DNA of 5,312 bases. Origin: Erysipelotrichaceae bacterium (lineage in GTDB: Bacteria; Bacillota_I; Bacilli_A; Erysipelotrichales; Coprobacillaceae). The stretch lies in NCBI GenBank assembly GCA_021202205.1, contig JAJQDJ010000303.1:1-5312 (forward strand), read 5' to 3'. The notes beneath the pieces are model-generated. The model did not search any database and was not told where the DNA came from. It worked only from the letters and a program-made list of their open reading frames with translations. Shown piece by piece: positions 1-5,312 of this stretch (its first letter is position 1; the number at the start of each line of letters is the position of its first letter). The translations under genes and the position numbers were made by a program.

Positions 1-11
1 ATATATTGTAG

Positions 12-17
12 TATAAT
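12..17 (+). promoter_or_regulatory. Putative -10 box for the two-component operon
   Basis: TATAAT, a perfect consensus -10 hexamer, lies 19 bases before the ATG of the response regulator. Its -35 partner would fall outside the window, so only half the promoter can be judged. Transcription would start around position 24, giving a leader of only about 13 bases that contains AGGTGA (25-30) as ribosome binding site. Perfect TATAAT matches arise by chance in DNA this AT-rich, but the position just ahead of the first gene is sensible. Confidence 0.5.
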
Positions 18-36
18 GAAAAGCAGGTGAGAAGAA

Positions 37-717
37 ATGAATATTTTAGTAGTTGATGATGAAAAAGAAATTGCAGATCTTGTAGAATTATATTTAAAAA
101 ATGAAGGTTATGATGTATTTAAATTTTATAATGGTAGTGAAACATTAAAATGTTTAAAAATGCAAACTATTGATTTAGCTATATTGGATATTATGTTACC
201 AGATATCGACGGTTTAAGAATTTGTCAAAAAATCAGAGAAAAGTATGATTTTCCTATTATTATGTTAACAGCTAAAGAAACAGAAATTGATAAAATTACG
301 GGCTTAACTCTAGGTGCAGATGATTATGTCACCAAACCATTTCGTCCATTAGAACTTATGGCGAGAGTTAAAGCACAGCTTAGAAGATATCAAATGATGT
401 CTAATAAACAAAAAGAAAATATGAGGACGATTGGTGGATTAACTATTGATAAAGATAATCATCAATGTATTTTAAATAATGAAATTCTTTCCTTAACTCC
501 AACAGAATTTTCTATTCTGTGGATGTTATGTGACAATCAGGGAAAAGTGGTTAAAGCTGATCAGATTTATCAGGAATTATGGGGCGAGAAATATTATACG
601 AATTCTAGTAGTTCAATTATGGTACATATCCGTCATTTAAGGGAAAAAATGCATGATAGTGCAGAGAATCCAAAATATATTCAAACAGTATGGGGAGTAG
701 GTTATAAAATTGGCTAA
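37..717 (+). CDS. vanR: VanR-like OmpR-family response regulator
   Basis: Cytoplasmic two-component response regulator of 226 residues, the normal length for the OmpR/PhoB family. Residues 1-115 form the receiver domain: acidic pair D7/D8, phospho-acceptor D51 (in LAILDIMLP), switch residue T78 (IIMLTAK), Y97 and K100-P101. Residues about 130-226 are the winged-helix DNA-binding domain, with LTPTEFSIL (153-161), VHIRHLREKM (196-205) and the ending VWGVGYKIG. Segments such as DLVELYLKNE, ICQKIR and RPLELMARVKAQLRRY are very close to VanR of enterococcal glycopeptide-resistance clusters as I remember it. ATG is preceded by AGGTGA six bases upstream. The gene overlaps the kinase gene by 8 bp, so the two are surely partners. 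The symbol reflects family resemblance only: no van resistance enzymes are visible, and the target genes are unknown. A VanR-type regulator of some other cell-envelope or host-signal response is equally possible. Confidence 0.9.
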   Translation: MNILVVDDEKEIADLVELYLKNEGYDVFKFYNGSETLKCLKMQTIDLAILDIMLPDIDGLRICQKIREKYDFPIIMLTAKETEIDKITGLTLGADDYVTKPFRPLELMARVKAQLRRYQMMSNKQKENMRTIGGLTIDKDNHQCILNNEILSLTPTEFSILWMLCDNQGKVVKADQIYQELWGEKYYTNSSSSIMVHIRHLREKMHDSAENPKYIQTVWGVGYKIG

Positions 718-1825
718 GAATTATACACGAAAATTTCAAAATGAAATACTTAAGATGCATGTTATATTTGCGGCTATAACAGTTATTATTATGGCACTTT
801 TTATGACTTTTATGGATAGGTATTATAATGGTGCTTTTGTGGATATTGTGGCAGATATTATTGGGTGGGATTTTGCTCATTTCTTATTAAAAAATAAGTC
901 TATGGTTATTTGCTTTGTGTTATTGGTTGTTTTATTGATTAATTCTTTATTAGTAGAAATGTATGCCATCAGAAAGATATCTCATGTTTTTTCGCAAATG
1001 AAAATATTATTTCAAAAGGATGATCAACGTATTCATTTGGATGAATATTTAATCGAATTGGAAAACGATTTGAATGATTTAAAATTTCAAAGTATAGAAA
1101 ATGAACATAAAGCCATTAAAGAAGCACAGCATAAAGTTGATATGATTGCTTATTTAGCACATGATATTAAAACACCTTTAGCTTCTGTTATAGGTTATTT
1201 ATGCTTATTAGATGAAACAAATGGTTTATCAGTAGAAAAACGTAAAGAATATACACATATGACTTTAGAAAAAGCCTATCGATTGGAAAGTTTAATTAAT
1301 GAATTTTTTGATATTGCGAAAATTCATCAGGCTTCTAGTCCTTTACATCAAGAAGAGGTTAACTTATGCATGCTTTTACAACAAATGAAAGAAGAATTTT
1401 TTCCAATTCTTATTCAAAAAAATCAGGAAATACTTATTAAAGTAGATGAAACCATGATGATGTATGCAGATCCTAACAAAATAGCGAGAGTTTTTAATAA
1501 TATTTTAAAGAATGCTTTCTATTATGGTGATGAAGACAGCGCTATCCACATAGAAGCATTTGAAGATGAAAAGTATACCCATATTTTATTTATCAATCAT
1601 GGTCAGACAATTCCTAAGGATAAAATTGATTTGGTATTTGAACAGTTCTATCGCTTAGATGCCTCAAGATCATCGGCTACTGGTGGATCTGGATTGGGCT
1701 TATCAATTGCTAAGACAATAGTTGAACAACATGGTGGCTCTATCAAATTGACAAGTGAGAATCATATGACAACATTTGAAGTTGTTATACCCCATTGTAT
1801 TGTACAAATTGATGAAAATGTATAA
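710..1825 (+). CDS. vanS: VanS-like sensor histidine kinase
   Basis: Membrane sensor kinase of 371 residues that should phosphorylate the regulator encoded just upstream. Two membrane segments (about 17-35 and 64-83) flank a short external loop of about 28 residues. A HAMP-like, coiled-coil-prone linker (about 84-145) follows. The dimerisation/phospho-acceptor domain has H151 in YLAHDIKTPLASVIGYL. The ATPase domain has an N box (N264/N268 in RVFNNILKNA), a G1-type box INHGQTIP (N296 in place of the usual Asp, as I recall for VanS proteins), an F box FEQFYR (310-315) and a G2 box GGSGLGLSIAK (325-335). The kinase core strongly resembles VanS. The start is TTG at 710, overlapping the regulator stop, with GGGGAG (692-697) upstream. 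ATG at 755 is a possible alternative but would remove residues before the first membrane segment and lacks a good binding site. The ligand is unknown; the short loop argues against a large extracytoplasmic sensor domain. Confidence 0.9.
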   Translation: MAKNYTRKFQNEILKMHVIFAAITVIIMALFMTFMDRYYNGAFVDIVADIIGWDFAHFLLKNKSMVICFVLLVVLLINSLLVEMYAIRKISHVFSQMKILFQKDDQRIHLDEYLIELENDLNDLKFQSIENEHKAIKEAQHKVDMIAYLAHDIKTPLASVIGYLCLLDETNGLSVEKRKEYTHMTLEKAYRLESLINEFFDIAKIHQASSPLHQEEVNLCMLLQQMKEEFFPILIQKNQEILIKVDETMMMYADPNKIARVFNNILKNAFYYGDEDSAIHIEAFEDEKYTHILFINHGQTIPKDKIDLVFEQFYRLDASRSSATGGSGLGLSIAKTIVEQHGGSIKLTSENHMTTFEVVIPHCIVQIDENV

Positions 1826-1863
1826 TGAAATTTTCAAAAATAAATTTACATGATTTCATTTTT
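1824..1863 (+). terminator. Weak candidate terminator after the kinase gene
   Basis: AATGAAAT (1824-1831) and ATTTCATT (1853-1860) form a perfect 8-bp inverted repeat with a 21-base loop, followed by a run of Ts (1859-1863). It starts inside the kinase stop codon, the right place for an intrinsic terminator. Only one of the eight pairs is G-C and the loop is long, so the hairpin is weak. It also overlaps the -35 element of the ATPase promoter, so it may instead be an operator-like palindrome or chance in AT-rich DNA. Confidence 0.3.
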
Positions 1864-1873
1864 ATGATAATAT
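1845..1873 (+). promoter_or_regulatory. Putative promoter of the riboswitch-ATPase transcript
   Basis: TTTACA (1845-1850) fits a sigma-A -35 box at five of six positions, and TAATAT (1868-1873) follows after 17 bases as the -10. GATAAT at 1866-1871 (15-base spacing) is an alternative -10. Transcription would begin at about 1880, right where the first strand of the riboswitch P1 helix starts (1881), and this agreement is the best support for the assignment. Confidence 0.6.
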
Positions 1874-1880
1874 AACTACG

Positions 1881-1964
1881 GAAATGGAGTAGCTTATAAA
1901 CTACTAATCAACAACACGGCAAGAAATTGCATGGTTAGTAACCTGAATGGTAAGCAAGAGTTTC
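1881..1964 (+). promoter_or_regulatory. yybP-ykoY family Mn2+ riboswitch aptamer
   Basis: The hallmark segments appear in the right order: GAAATGGAGTAGC (1881-1893) at the 5' side and AGCAAGAGTTTC (1953-1964) at the 3' side. They match the GGGGAGUAGC and GCAAGACC-UUUC strands I recall for B. subtilis ykoY. P1 pairs GAAA (1881-1884) with TTTC (1961-1964) plus a T-G wobble (1885/1960). Internal helices are visible: ACTAA (1903-1907) with TTAGT (1935-1939), GCAA (1919-1922) with TTGC (1927-1930), and ACC (1941-1943) with GGT (1949-1951). The segment ATCAACAACACGG (1907-1919) sits where the conserved L3 metal-site loop belongs. The family binds Mn2+ and commonly controls Mn2+ exporters, including P-type ATPases such as lactococcal YoaB, which fits the gene downstream. 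I infer an ON switch at high Mn2+ from the terminator that follows. Confidence 0.87.
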
Positions 1965-2009
1965 AAATATTATACAACTACGTATCTTATTTGAATATCT
2001 TGCTTTTTT
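1952..2009 (+). terminator. Riboswitch expression-platform intrinsic terminator
   Basis: A long hairpin pairs 1952-1959 with 1998-2005 and 1962-1969 with 1988-1995, separated by a 2x2 internal loop (1960-1961 against 1996-1997). A small inner hairpin ATAC/GTAT (1972-1975 with 1982-1985) caps it. The T run 2004-2009 follows directly. The 5' strand contains GCAAGAGTTTC, which is also the 3' half of the riboswitch P1 and its conserved AGCAAGA segment, so aptamer and terminator cannot form together. The reading is: no Mn2+, terminator forms, transcription stops before the ATPase; Mn2+ bound, P1 holds, read-through. Confidence 0.85.
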
Positions 2010-2025
2010 ATGTTGATAAGATATG
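1981..2025 (+). other. Alternative hairpin bridging terminator loop and ATPase leader
   Basis: Positions 1981-1990 pair with 2016-2025 over ten positions, nine Watson-Crick and one G-U (C1981-G2025, G1982-T2024, then TATCTTAT with ATAAGATA). Three bases (1988-1990) are shared with the terminator stem, so the two are mutually exclusive. Its 3' strand is downstream of the T run, so it can only form in read-through RNA, where it would end two bases before the ribosome binding site. A role in stabilising or modulating the read-through mRNA is inference; it may be incidental. Confidence 0.35.
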
Positions 2026-2027
2026 TA

Positions 2028-2039
2028 AAGGAAAGGGTG
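2028..2039 (+). promoter_or_regulatory. Ribosome binding site fixing the ATPase start
   Basis: AAGGAAAGGGTG is a strong Shine-Dalgarno region ending six bases before ATG 2046. The upstream in-frame ATG at 2010 directly abuts the terminator T run and has no purine-rich site before it, so 2046 is the true start and the frame's extra 12 codons are leader. Confidence 0.8.
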
Positions 2040-2045
2040 AATACA

Positions 2046-4781
2046 ATGGAAAACAAATGGTTTAATCAAACAAAAGATGAAGTTATTAATAGTTTAAAAA
2101 CTGATGAAACAAATGGCTTGAATGATCAACAAGTTTTACAAAATCAAGAAAAGTATGGCTTAAATGAATTAAAAGCTGCTAAAAAAGATAGTTTACTTGT
2201 AAAATTCTTTAATCAATTTAAGGATTTTATGATTATTGTCTTGATTATAGCAGCTATTGTTTCTGGTATTGTTGGTTCAATGCAGGGTGAGGGTATTACG
2301 GATACAATTATTATTATGATAGTTGTTATCGTGAATGCGATTATTGGCGTGGCCCAGGAAGATAAAGCAGAGAAGTCTTTGGAGGCTTTACAACAATTAA
2401 GTGCCCATATAGCTAAAGTTATGCGTAATGGAGAATTGAATGTCATTCCAGCTAAGGAATTGGTTCCAGGTGATATTGTTATATTGCAGACTGGAGATTA
2501 TGTTGGTGCTGATATGCGTTTGATTGAAGCCGTGAATTTAAAGGCTCAGGAATCTTCATTAACTGGTGAATCTGTACCTGTGGATAAATCAGTTGATGTG
2601 ATTGATGATGAAAAGGTTGGTATTGGAGATCGTGTGAATATGGTTTTTTCTTCATCATTGATTACATATGGTAGAGGTAAAGGCATTGTTGTTGAAACAG
2701 GTATGGATACTGAGGTTGGAAAGATTGCAGGTATTTTAAATGAAACAGAAAGCAACGAGACACCTTTGCAAAAGAAACTTAACGATTTGGGTAAAACTTT
2801 AGGTATTGCATGTCTTATTATTTGCGCTGTTATATTTGTGATTGGTTTATTGTATGGCAAAAATGTTATAGATATGTTTATGACAGCTGTTAGTTTGGCT
2901 GTGGCTGCTATTCCTGAAGGATTGGCTGCTGTCTCAACAATTGTATTGGCAATTGGGGTTCAGCGTATGGTGAAAAAGAATGCAATTATTAAAAAATTGC
3001 CTGCTGTAGAAGCCTTGGGAAGTGCTTCTGTTATATGTTCAGATAAAACAGGTACTTTAACACAAAATAAGATGACAGTAAAAAAGGTATATTATAATAA
3101 TTATATCAGTGCAGTTGAAAATATTCATGAAATAAGTGATCAATGCGATATGCTTATTAAAGCATGCATGCTATGTAATGATACAAAGGTTGCAGCTGAC
3201 CAACATTTAACAGGTGATCCAGCTGAAACAGCACTGGTAGATATGGGAATGAAATTAAATTATAGTTATGATATATCTATACAATATCCTCGTGTAGCAG
3301 AAATTCCGTTTGATTCTGATCGTAAATTAATGACAACTGTCAATAAGGTAGGAAATCAATATATTGCTTATACAAAAGGTGGTATAGATGAATTATATGC
3401 TCATTGTTCACATTATATTGATCATGGCATCATTTATGATGATATGGACAGTTTTAAAGAACAAGTCGATCATTATAATGAAATGATGGCTAAAGATGCT
3501 TTGCGTGTTTTAGCGATGGCATACAAAGTATTGGATCATCAGCCTACAGCTGATGAACTAAATACATTAGAAGACGATCTTATCTATGTCGGAATGGTAG
3601 GAATGATCGATCCTCCTAGAGAAGAAGTGGAAGTTGCAATTAATAATTGTAAGAGTGCTGGAATAAAGACCGTCATGATTACAGGCGATCATAAAATGAC
3701 AGCAATAGCTATAGCTAAAGAATTAGGAATATTAGAAAATGATTCTGAAGCTATTACAGGAGCAGAACTTGAAGAAATGTCTCAGGAAGATTTGAAAAAG
3801 AATATCCGTCATTATTCTGTTTATGCTCGTGTTTCTCCTGAACATAAGGTTAGAATTGTAAAAGCATGGCAAGCCCAAGGTGAGATTGTAGCTATGACAG
3901 GTGATGGTGTTAACGACGCACCAGCCTTAAAGACAGCGGATATTGGTTGTGCTATGGGTATTGTAGGGAAGGATGTATCTAAAGAAGCAGCTGATGTTAT
4001 TTTAACAGATGATAATTTTGCAACAATTGTTGCAGCTGTAGAAGAAGGTCGTGTTATCTATGATAATATTTTAAAGGCTATTCAATTCCTGTTATCAAGT
4101 AATATTGGTGAAATTGTGGTATTATTCTTAGCTATTTTATTAACACCATGGATTTCATCTCGTTATAATATAGACATGGATTTAATTGAAATCTTATTAC
4201 CTATACATATTTTATGGATTAACTTAGTAACTGACTCTTTACCTGCGTTAGCTTTAGCTGTTGATCCTGCTGAAGATGATGTTATGAAACGTAAACCTCT
4301 CAAAACAAAAGGAATATTTTCTAAGGGTATGACTTGGCGTATTGCTTATCAAGGCGTTATGATTGGATTAATTACTCTGGCGGCTTTTCTTATTGGTTTA
4401 GCTACTCCAGAAGCTTCTCTTCCAACAGTATATGAAAATGGTGTGTTATTGTCAAGTGAAGTTGTCCGTGTAGAAATAGGACAAACAATGGCATTTGTCG
4501 TATTAGCTTTATCTGAATTGGTACATGTCTTTAATATTAGAAATAATAAGAAATCTATTTTTAAAACACATCCATTTAAAAATAAAATGCTATTGCTTGC
4601 GGAATTAGCTGCTGCATCATTAGTATTTGTGATATTGCTAATACCTCAACTTAGAAGTGTTTTCTCTATACCTGTATTACCAGTCAATAATATATTAGAA
4701 ATTATTGGTTTAGTATTATTACCTCTCGTTATAGTAGAAATATTTAAATTATTAAAAATCAATACTTCAAAAGATGAATAA
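2046..4781 (+). CDS. P2-type cation-transporting ATPase, probable Mn2+ (Ca2+) exporter
   Basis: A 911-residue integral-membrane pump, typical length for bacterial SERCA/PMCA-like ATPases, that would use ATP to expel divalent cations. An N-terminal cation-ATPase domain (about 1-60) leads into M1/M2 (about 61-105). The actuator domain has TGES at 173-176. M3/M4 (about 252-301) carry PEGL at 290-293. The phosphorylation site is D333 in SDKTGTLTQNK. Nucleotide-binding residues include K444 (TKGG). Hinge and P-domain motifs are DPPR 522-525, TGD 546-548 and TGDGVNDAP from 618. M5-M10 span about 685-905. Residues matching both SERCA ion sites are present: E291 (M4), N686 and E689 (M5), N726, T729 and D730 (M6, WINLVTDSLP) and E824 (M8). 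Sequence alone would therefore suggest a Ca2+ pump, whereas the Mn2+ riboswitch 5' of it points to Mn2+ export; both may be carried. M4 reads PEGLAA where SERCA has PEGLPA. No frameshift or missing catalytic residue is seen. Regulation is by transcription attenuation in the leader. Confidence 0.93.
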   Translation: MENKWFNQTKDEVINSLKTDETNGLNDQQVLQNQEKYGLNELKAAKKDSLLVKFFNQFKDFMIIVLIIAAIVSGIVGSMQGEGITDTIIIMIVVIVNAIIGVAQEDKAEKSLEALQQLSAHIAKVMRNGELNVIPAKELVPGDIVILQTGDYVGADMRLIEAVNLKAQESSLTGESVPVDKSVDVIDDEKVGIGDRVNMVFSSSLITYGRGKGIVVETGMDTEVGKIAGILNETESNETPLQKKLNDLGKTLGIACLIICAVIFVIGLLYGKNVIDMFMTAVSLAVAAIPEGLAAVSTIVLAIGVQRMVKKNAIIKKLPAVEALGSASVICSDKTGTLTQNKMTVKKVYYNNYISAVENIHEISDQCDMLIKACMLCNDTKVAADQHLTGDPAETALVDMGMKLNYSYDISIQYPRVAEIPFDSDRKLMTTVNKVGNQYIAYTKGGIDELYAHCSHYIDHGIIYDDMDSFKEQVDHYNEMMAKDALRVLAMAYKVLDHQPTADELNTLEDDLIYVGMVGMIDPPREEVEVAINNCKSAGIKTVMITGDHKMTAIAIAKELGILENDSEAITGAELEEMSQEDLKKNIRHYSVYARVSPEHKVRIVKAWQAQGEIVAMTGDGVNDAPALKTADIGCAMGIVGKDVSKEAADVILTDDNFATIVAAVEEGRVIYDNILKAIQFLLSSNIGEIVVLFLAILLTPWISSRYNIDMDLIEILLPIHILWINLVTDSLPALALAVDPAEDDVMKRKPLKTKGIFSKGMTWRIAYQGVMIGLITLAAFLIGLATPEASLPTVYENGVLLSSEVVRVEIGQTMAFVVLALSELVHVFNIRNNKKSIFKTHPFKNKMLLLAELAAASLVFVILLIPQLRSVFSIPVLPVNNILEIIGLVLLPLVIVEIFKLLKINTSKDE

Positions 4782-4794
4782 GCTTTGATATAAT
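4766..4794 (+). promoter_or_regulatory. Putative extended -10 promoter for the small-gene pair
   Basis: TGATATAAT (4786-4794) is a perfect extended -10 (TGn-TATAAT). TTCAAA (4766-4771), four of six matches to TTGACA, lies exactly 17 bases upstream, inside the last codons of the ATPase gene. The start would be near 4801, within the Shine-Dalgarno TAAGGAGG (4799-4806), so the leader would be only about 13 bases. The -10-to-ATG distance (19 bases) equals that at the window's first gene. Confidence 0.5.
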
Positions 4795-4813
4795 GTCCTA
4801 AGGAGGCAGATTT

Positions 4814-4960
4814 ATGGGAATTAAAGTTAAATTAGATAATGAAGATGTGAATGAAGAATTAGTAGATATCCCTTTATTTGCAACTGTGGATGATGCTGTG
4901 AAGGATATTAATGTTGATGATTCTACTGTTCATATAGAAATAGAAGAGGATCATTCATGA
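4814..4960 (+). CDS. Small acidic protein of unknown function (48 aa)
   Basis: A 48-residue open frame starting MGIKVKLDNE and ending EIEEDHS. ATG is preceded by TAAGGAGG (4799-4806) with ideal 7-base spacing, and the stop overlaps the next gene's start as ATGA (4957-4960). Together these make it a convincing real gene despite its size. Fifteen of 48 residues are Asp or Glu against three Lys and no Arg, so the protein is strongly acidic. There is no signal peptide, membrane segment or Cys. Alternating hydrophobic and charged residues at both ends (IKVKL, VHIEIEE) suggest beta strands. I do not recognise a family. Being soluble, acidic and next to a metal exporter allows a metal-binding or partner-protein role, but that is speculation. 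Confidence 0.75.
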   Translation: MGIKVKLDNEDVNEELVDIPLFATVDDAVKDINVDDSTVHIEIEEDHS

Positions 4961-5244
4961 GTTTTAATAGAGAATTATTAGCTAGAAATATTATGAATAT
5001 TATTGATGAGAAAAATCATTTTAATTATGAGATATTCAATAGCTCTGATTTAAAAAATAAACTTCATGATTATCTTATAGAGTTAACACATGAGGATAAA
5101 GCTATTGATACCCTCATTCATGATAATCATATCATCATTGATAAGATAGCTTCTAATAAGGATATTACTATTCAAGAAAAAAATGCCTTTATGAATAGTT
5201 TGATTGATTTTAAAAAGCAATATATTATGCCTAAAGATGTATAA
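4957..5244 (+). CDS. Hypothetical protein (95 aa), coupled to the preceding gene
   Basis: A 95-residue frame starting MSFNRELLAR and ending YIMPKDV. Its ATG overlaps the upstream stop in ATGA, the classic arrangement for translational coupling, and GAAGAGGA (4942-4949) upstream can serve as ribosome binding site. The protein is charged and probably mostly alpha-helical: hydrophobic residues recur every three to four positions, for example in LLARNIMNII, and there is a Lys/Phe/Ile-rich C-terminal helix. It has no membrane span, signal peptide, Cys or zinc-finger pattern. I recognise no family. The tight coupling implies that it and the 48-residue protein are needed together, perhaps as a complex. 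Confidence 0.8.
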   Translation: MSFNRELLARNIMNIIDEKNHFNYEIFNSSDLKNKLHDYLIELTHEDKAIDTLIHDNHIIIDKIASNKDITIQEKNAFMNSLIDFKKQYIMPKDV

Positions 5245-5312
5245 AAAAAGAACCTTTAAACCAATGTCATTAAGTTTATTTTTAAGAAATTATATGTTAA
5301 TGACTTTACGGG
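5237..5312 (+). CDS. N-terminus of a further gene, cut by the window edge
   Basis: From ATG 5237 the frame stays open for 25 codons to the window end, beginning MYKKRTFKPMSLSLFLRNY. It starts 8 bp inside the end of the 95-residue gene, like the 8-bp regulator/kinase overlap at 710-717. A basic start followed by a hydrophobic stretch (SLSLFLRNYMLMTL) suggests a membrane protein, such as a sensor kinase or transporter, but too little is visible to say. No good Shine-Dalgarno precedes 5237, so coupled re-initiation, or ATG 5264 as start, is possible. The absence of any terminator after 5244 supports continuation of the operon. Confidence 0.45.
   Translation, partial: MYKKRTFKPMSLSLFLRNYMLMTLR

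Noticed and set aside
617..880. Reverse-strand open frame of 87 codons
   Set aside because: It lies opposite the regulator/kinase junction, has low-complexity His/Ile/Lys-rich content and no binding site, and is a shadow of two clear genes.
37..1825. Calling this window a vancomycin-resistance cluster
   Set aside because: Only regulator and sensor homologues are present. None of the enzymes that make or process D-Ala-D-Lac or D-Ala-D-Ser precursors is encoded here.
1881..1964. Alternative metal riboswitch classes (NiCo/czcD, M-box)
   Set aside because: The GGAGTAGC and AGCAAGA signature with flanking P1 strands matches the yybP-ykoY pattern, and I see no features of the other classes.
2010..2045. 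ATG 2010 as the ATPase start
   Set aside because: It abuts the terminator T run and has no ribosome binding site. ATG 2046 has a strong one, and the extra 12 residues look like translated leader.
2213..2860. Two reverse-strand open frames (2213-2446 and 2546-2860)
   Set aside because: Both are antisense to conserved ATPase membrane and actuator regions, with Ile/Thr/Ser-rich translations typical of antisense shadows and no Shine-Dalgarno.
5266..5304. GTCATTAA/TTAATGAC inverted repeat as a terminator or insertion-sequence end
   Set aside because: The 8-bp arms have a 23-base loop, no T run follows, and the repeat lies inside a frame open to the window edge. There is no second terminal repeat or target duplication in view.
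1..5312. CRISPR arrays, tRNA or rRNA genes, transposase genes
   Set aside because: I found no regularly spaced repeats, cloverleaf-like segments, rRNA-like stretches or transposase motifs on either strand.

Overview
The window looks like a low-GC, AT-rich Firmicutes chromosome. A and T dominate at wobble positions, TTA is the usual leucine codon, and ribosome binding sites are strong AGGAGG/GGGTG types. A gut Clostridia- or Erysipelotrichia-like host would fit, but the genus cannot be fixed from this sequence alone. All supported genes lie on the + strand.

Layout: (1) 37-1825 holds a two-component system, an OmpR-family response regulator and its histidine kinase. Both closely resemble VanR and VanS of glycopeptide-resistance clusters and are translationally coupled by an 8-bp overlap. 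No vanH, ligase or vanX gene follows. (2) 1826-2045 is a dense regulatory leader: a promoter, a yybP-ykoY-type (manganese-sensing) riboswitch, and an intrinsic terminator built from the 3' strand of the riboswitch P1 helix. (3) 2046-4781 encodes a full-length P2-type cation-pumping ATPase that database naming would call 'calcium-transporting'. The riboswitch in front of it argues that Mn2+ is a physiological substrate. (4) 4814-5244 holds two small unrecognised genes overlapping by ATGA, the first a very acidic 48-residue protein. They sit behind a near-perfect extended -10 promoter. (5) From 5237 a further frame is open to the window edge and looks like the N-terminus of another protein.

How the parts work together: the riboswitch and ATPase form a self-contained metal-homeostasis unit. 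High Mn2+ should stabilise the aptamer, prevent the terminator and switch on the exporter. The VanRS-like pair is a separate upstream transcription unit, and its target genes are not visible here. The small genes downstream have no clear terminator separating them from the ATPase, so they may receive riboswitch-controlled read-through as well as transcription from their own promoter. The most noteworthy item is the riboswitch/terminator leader. The least explained items are the two small proteins.
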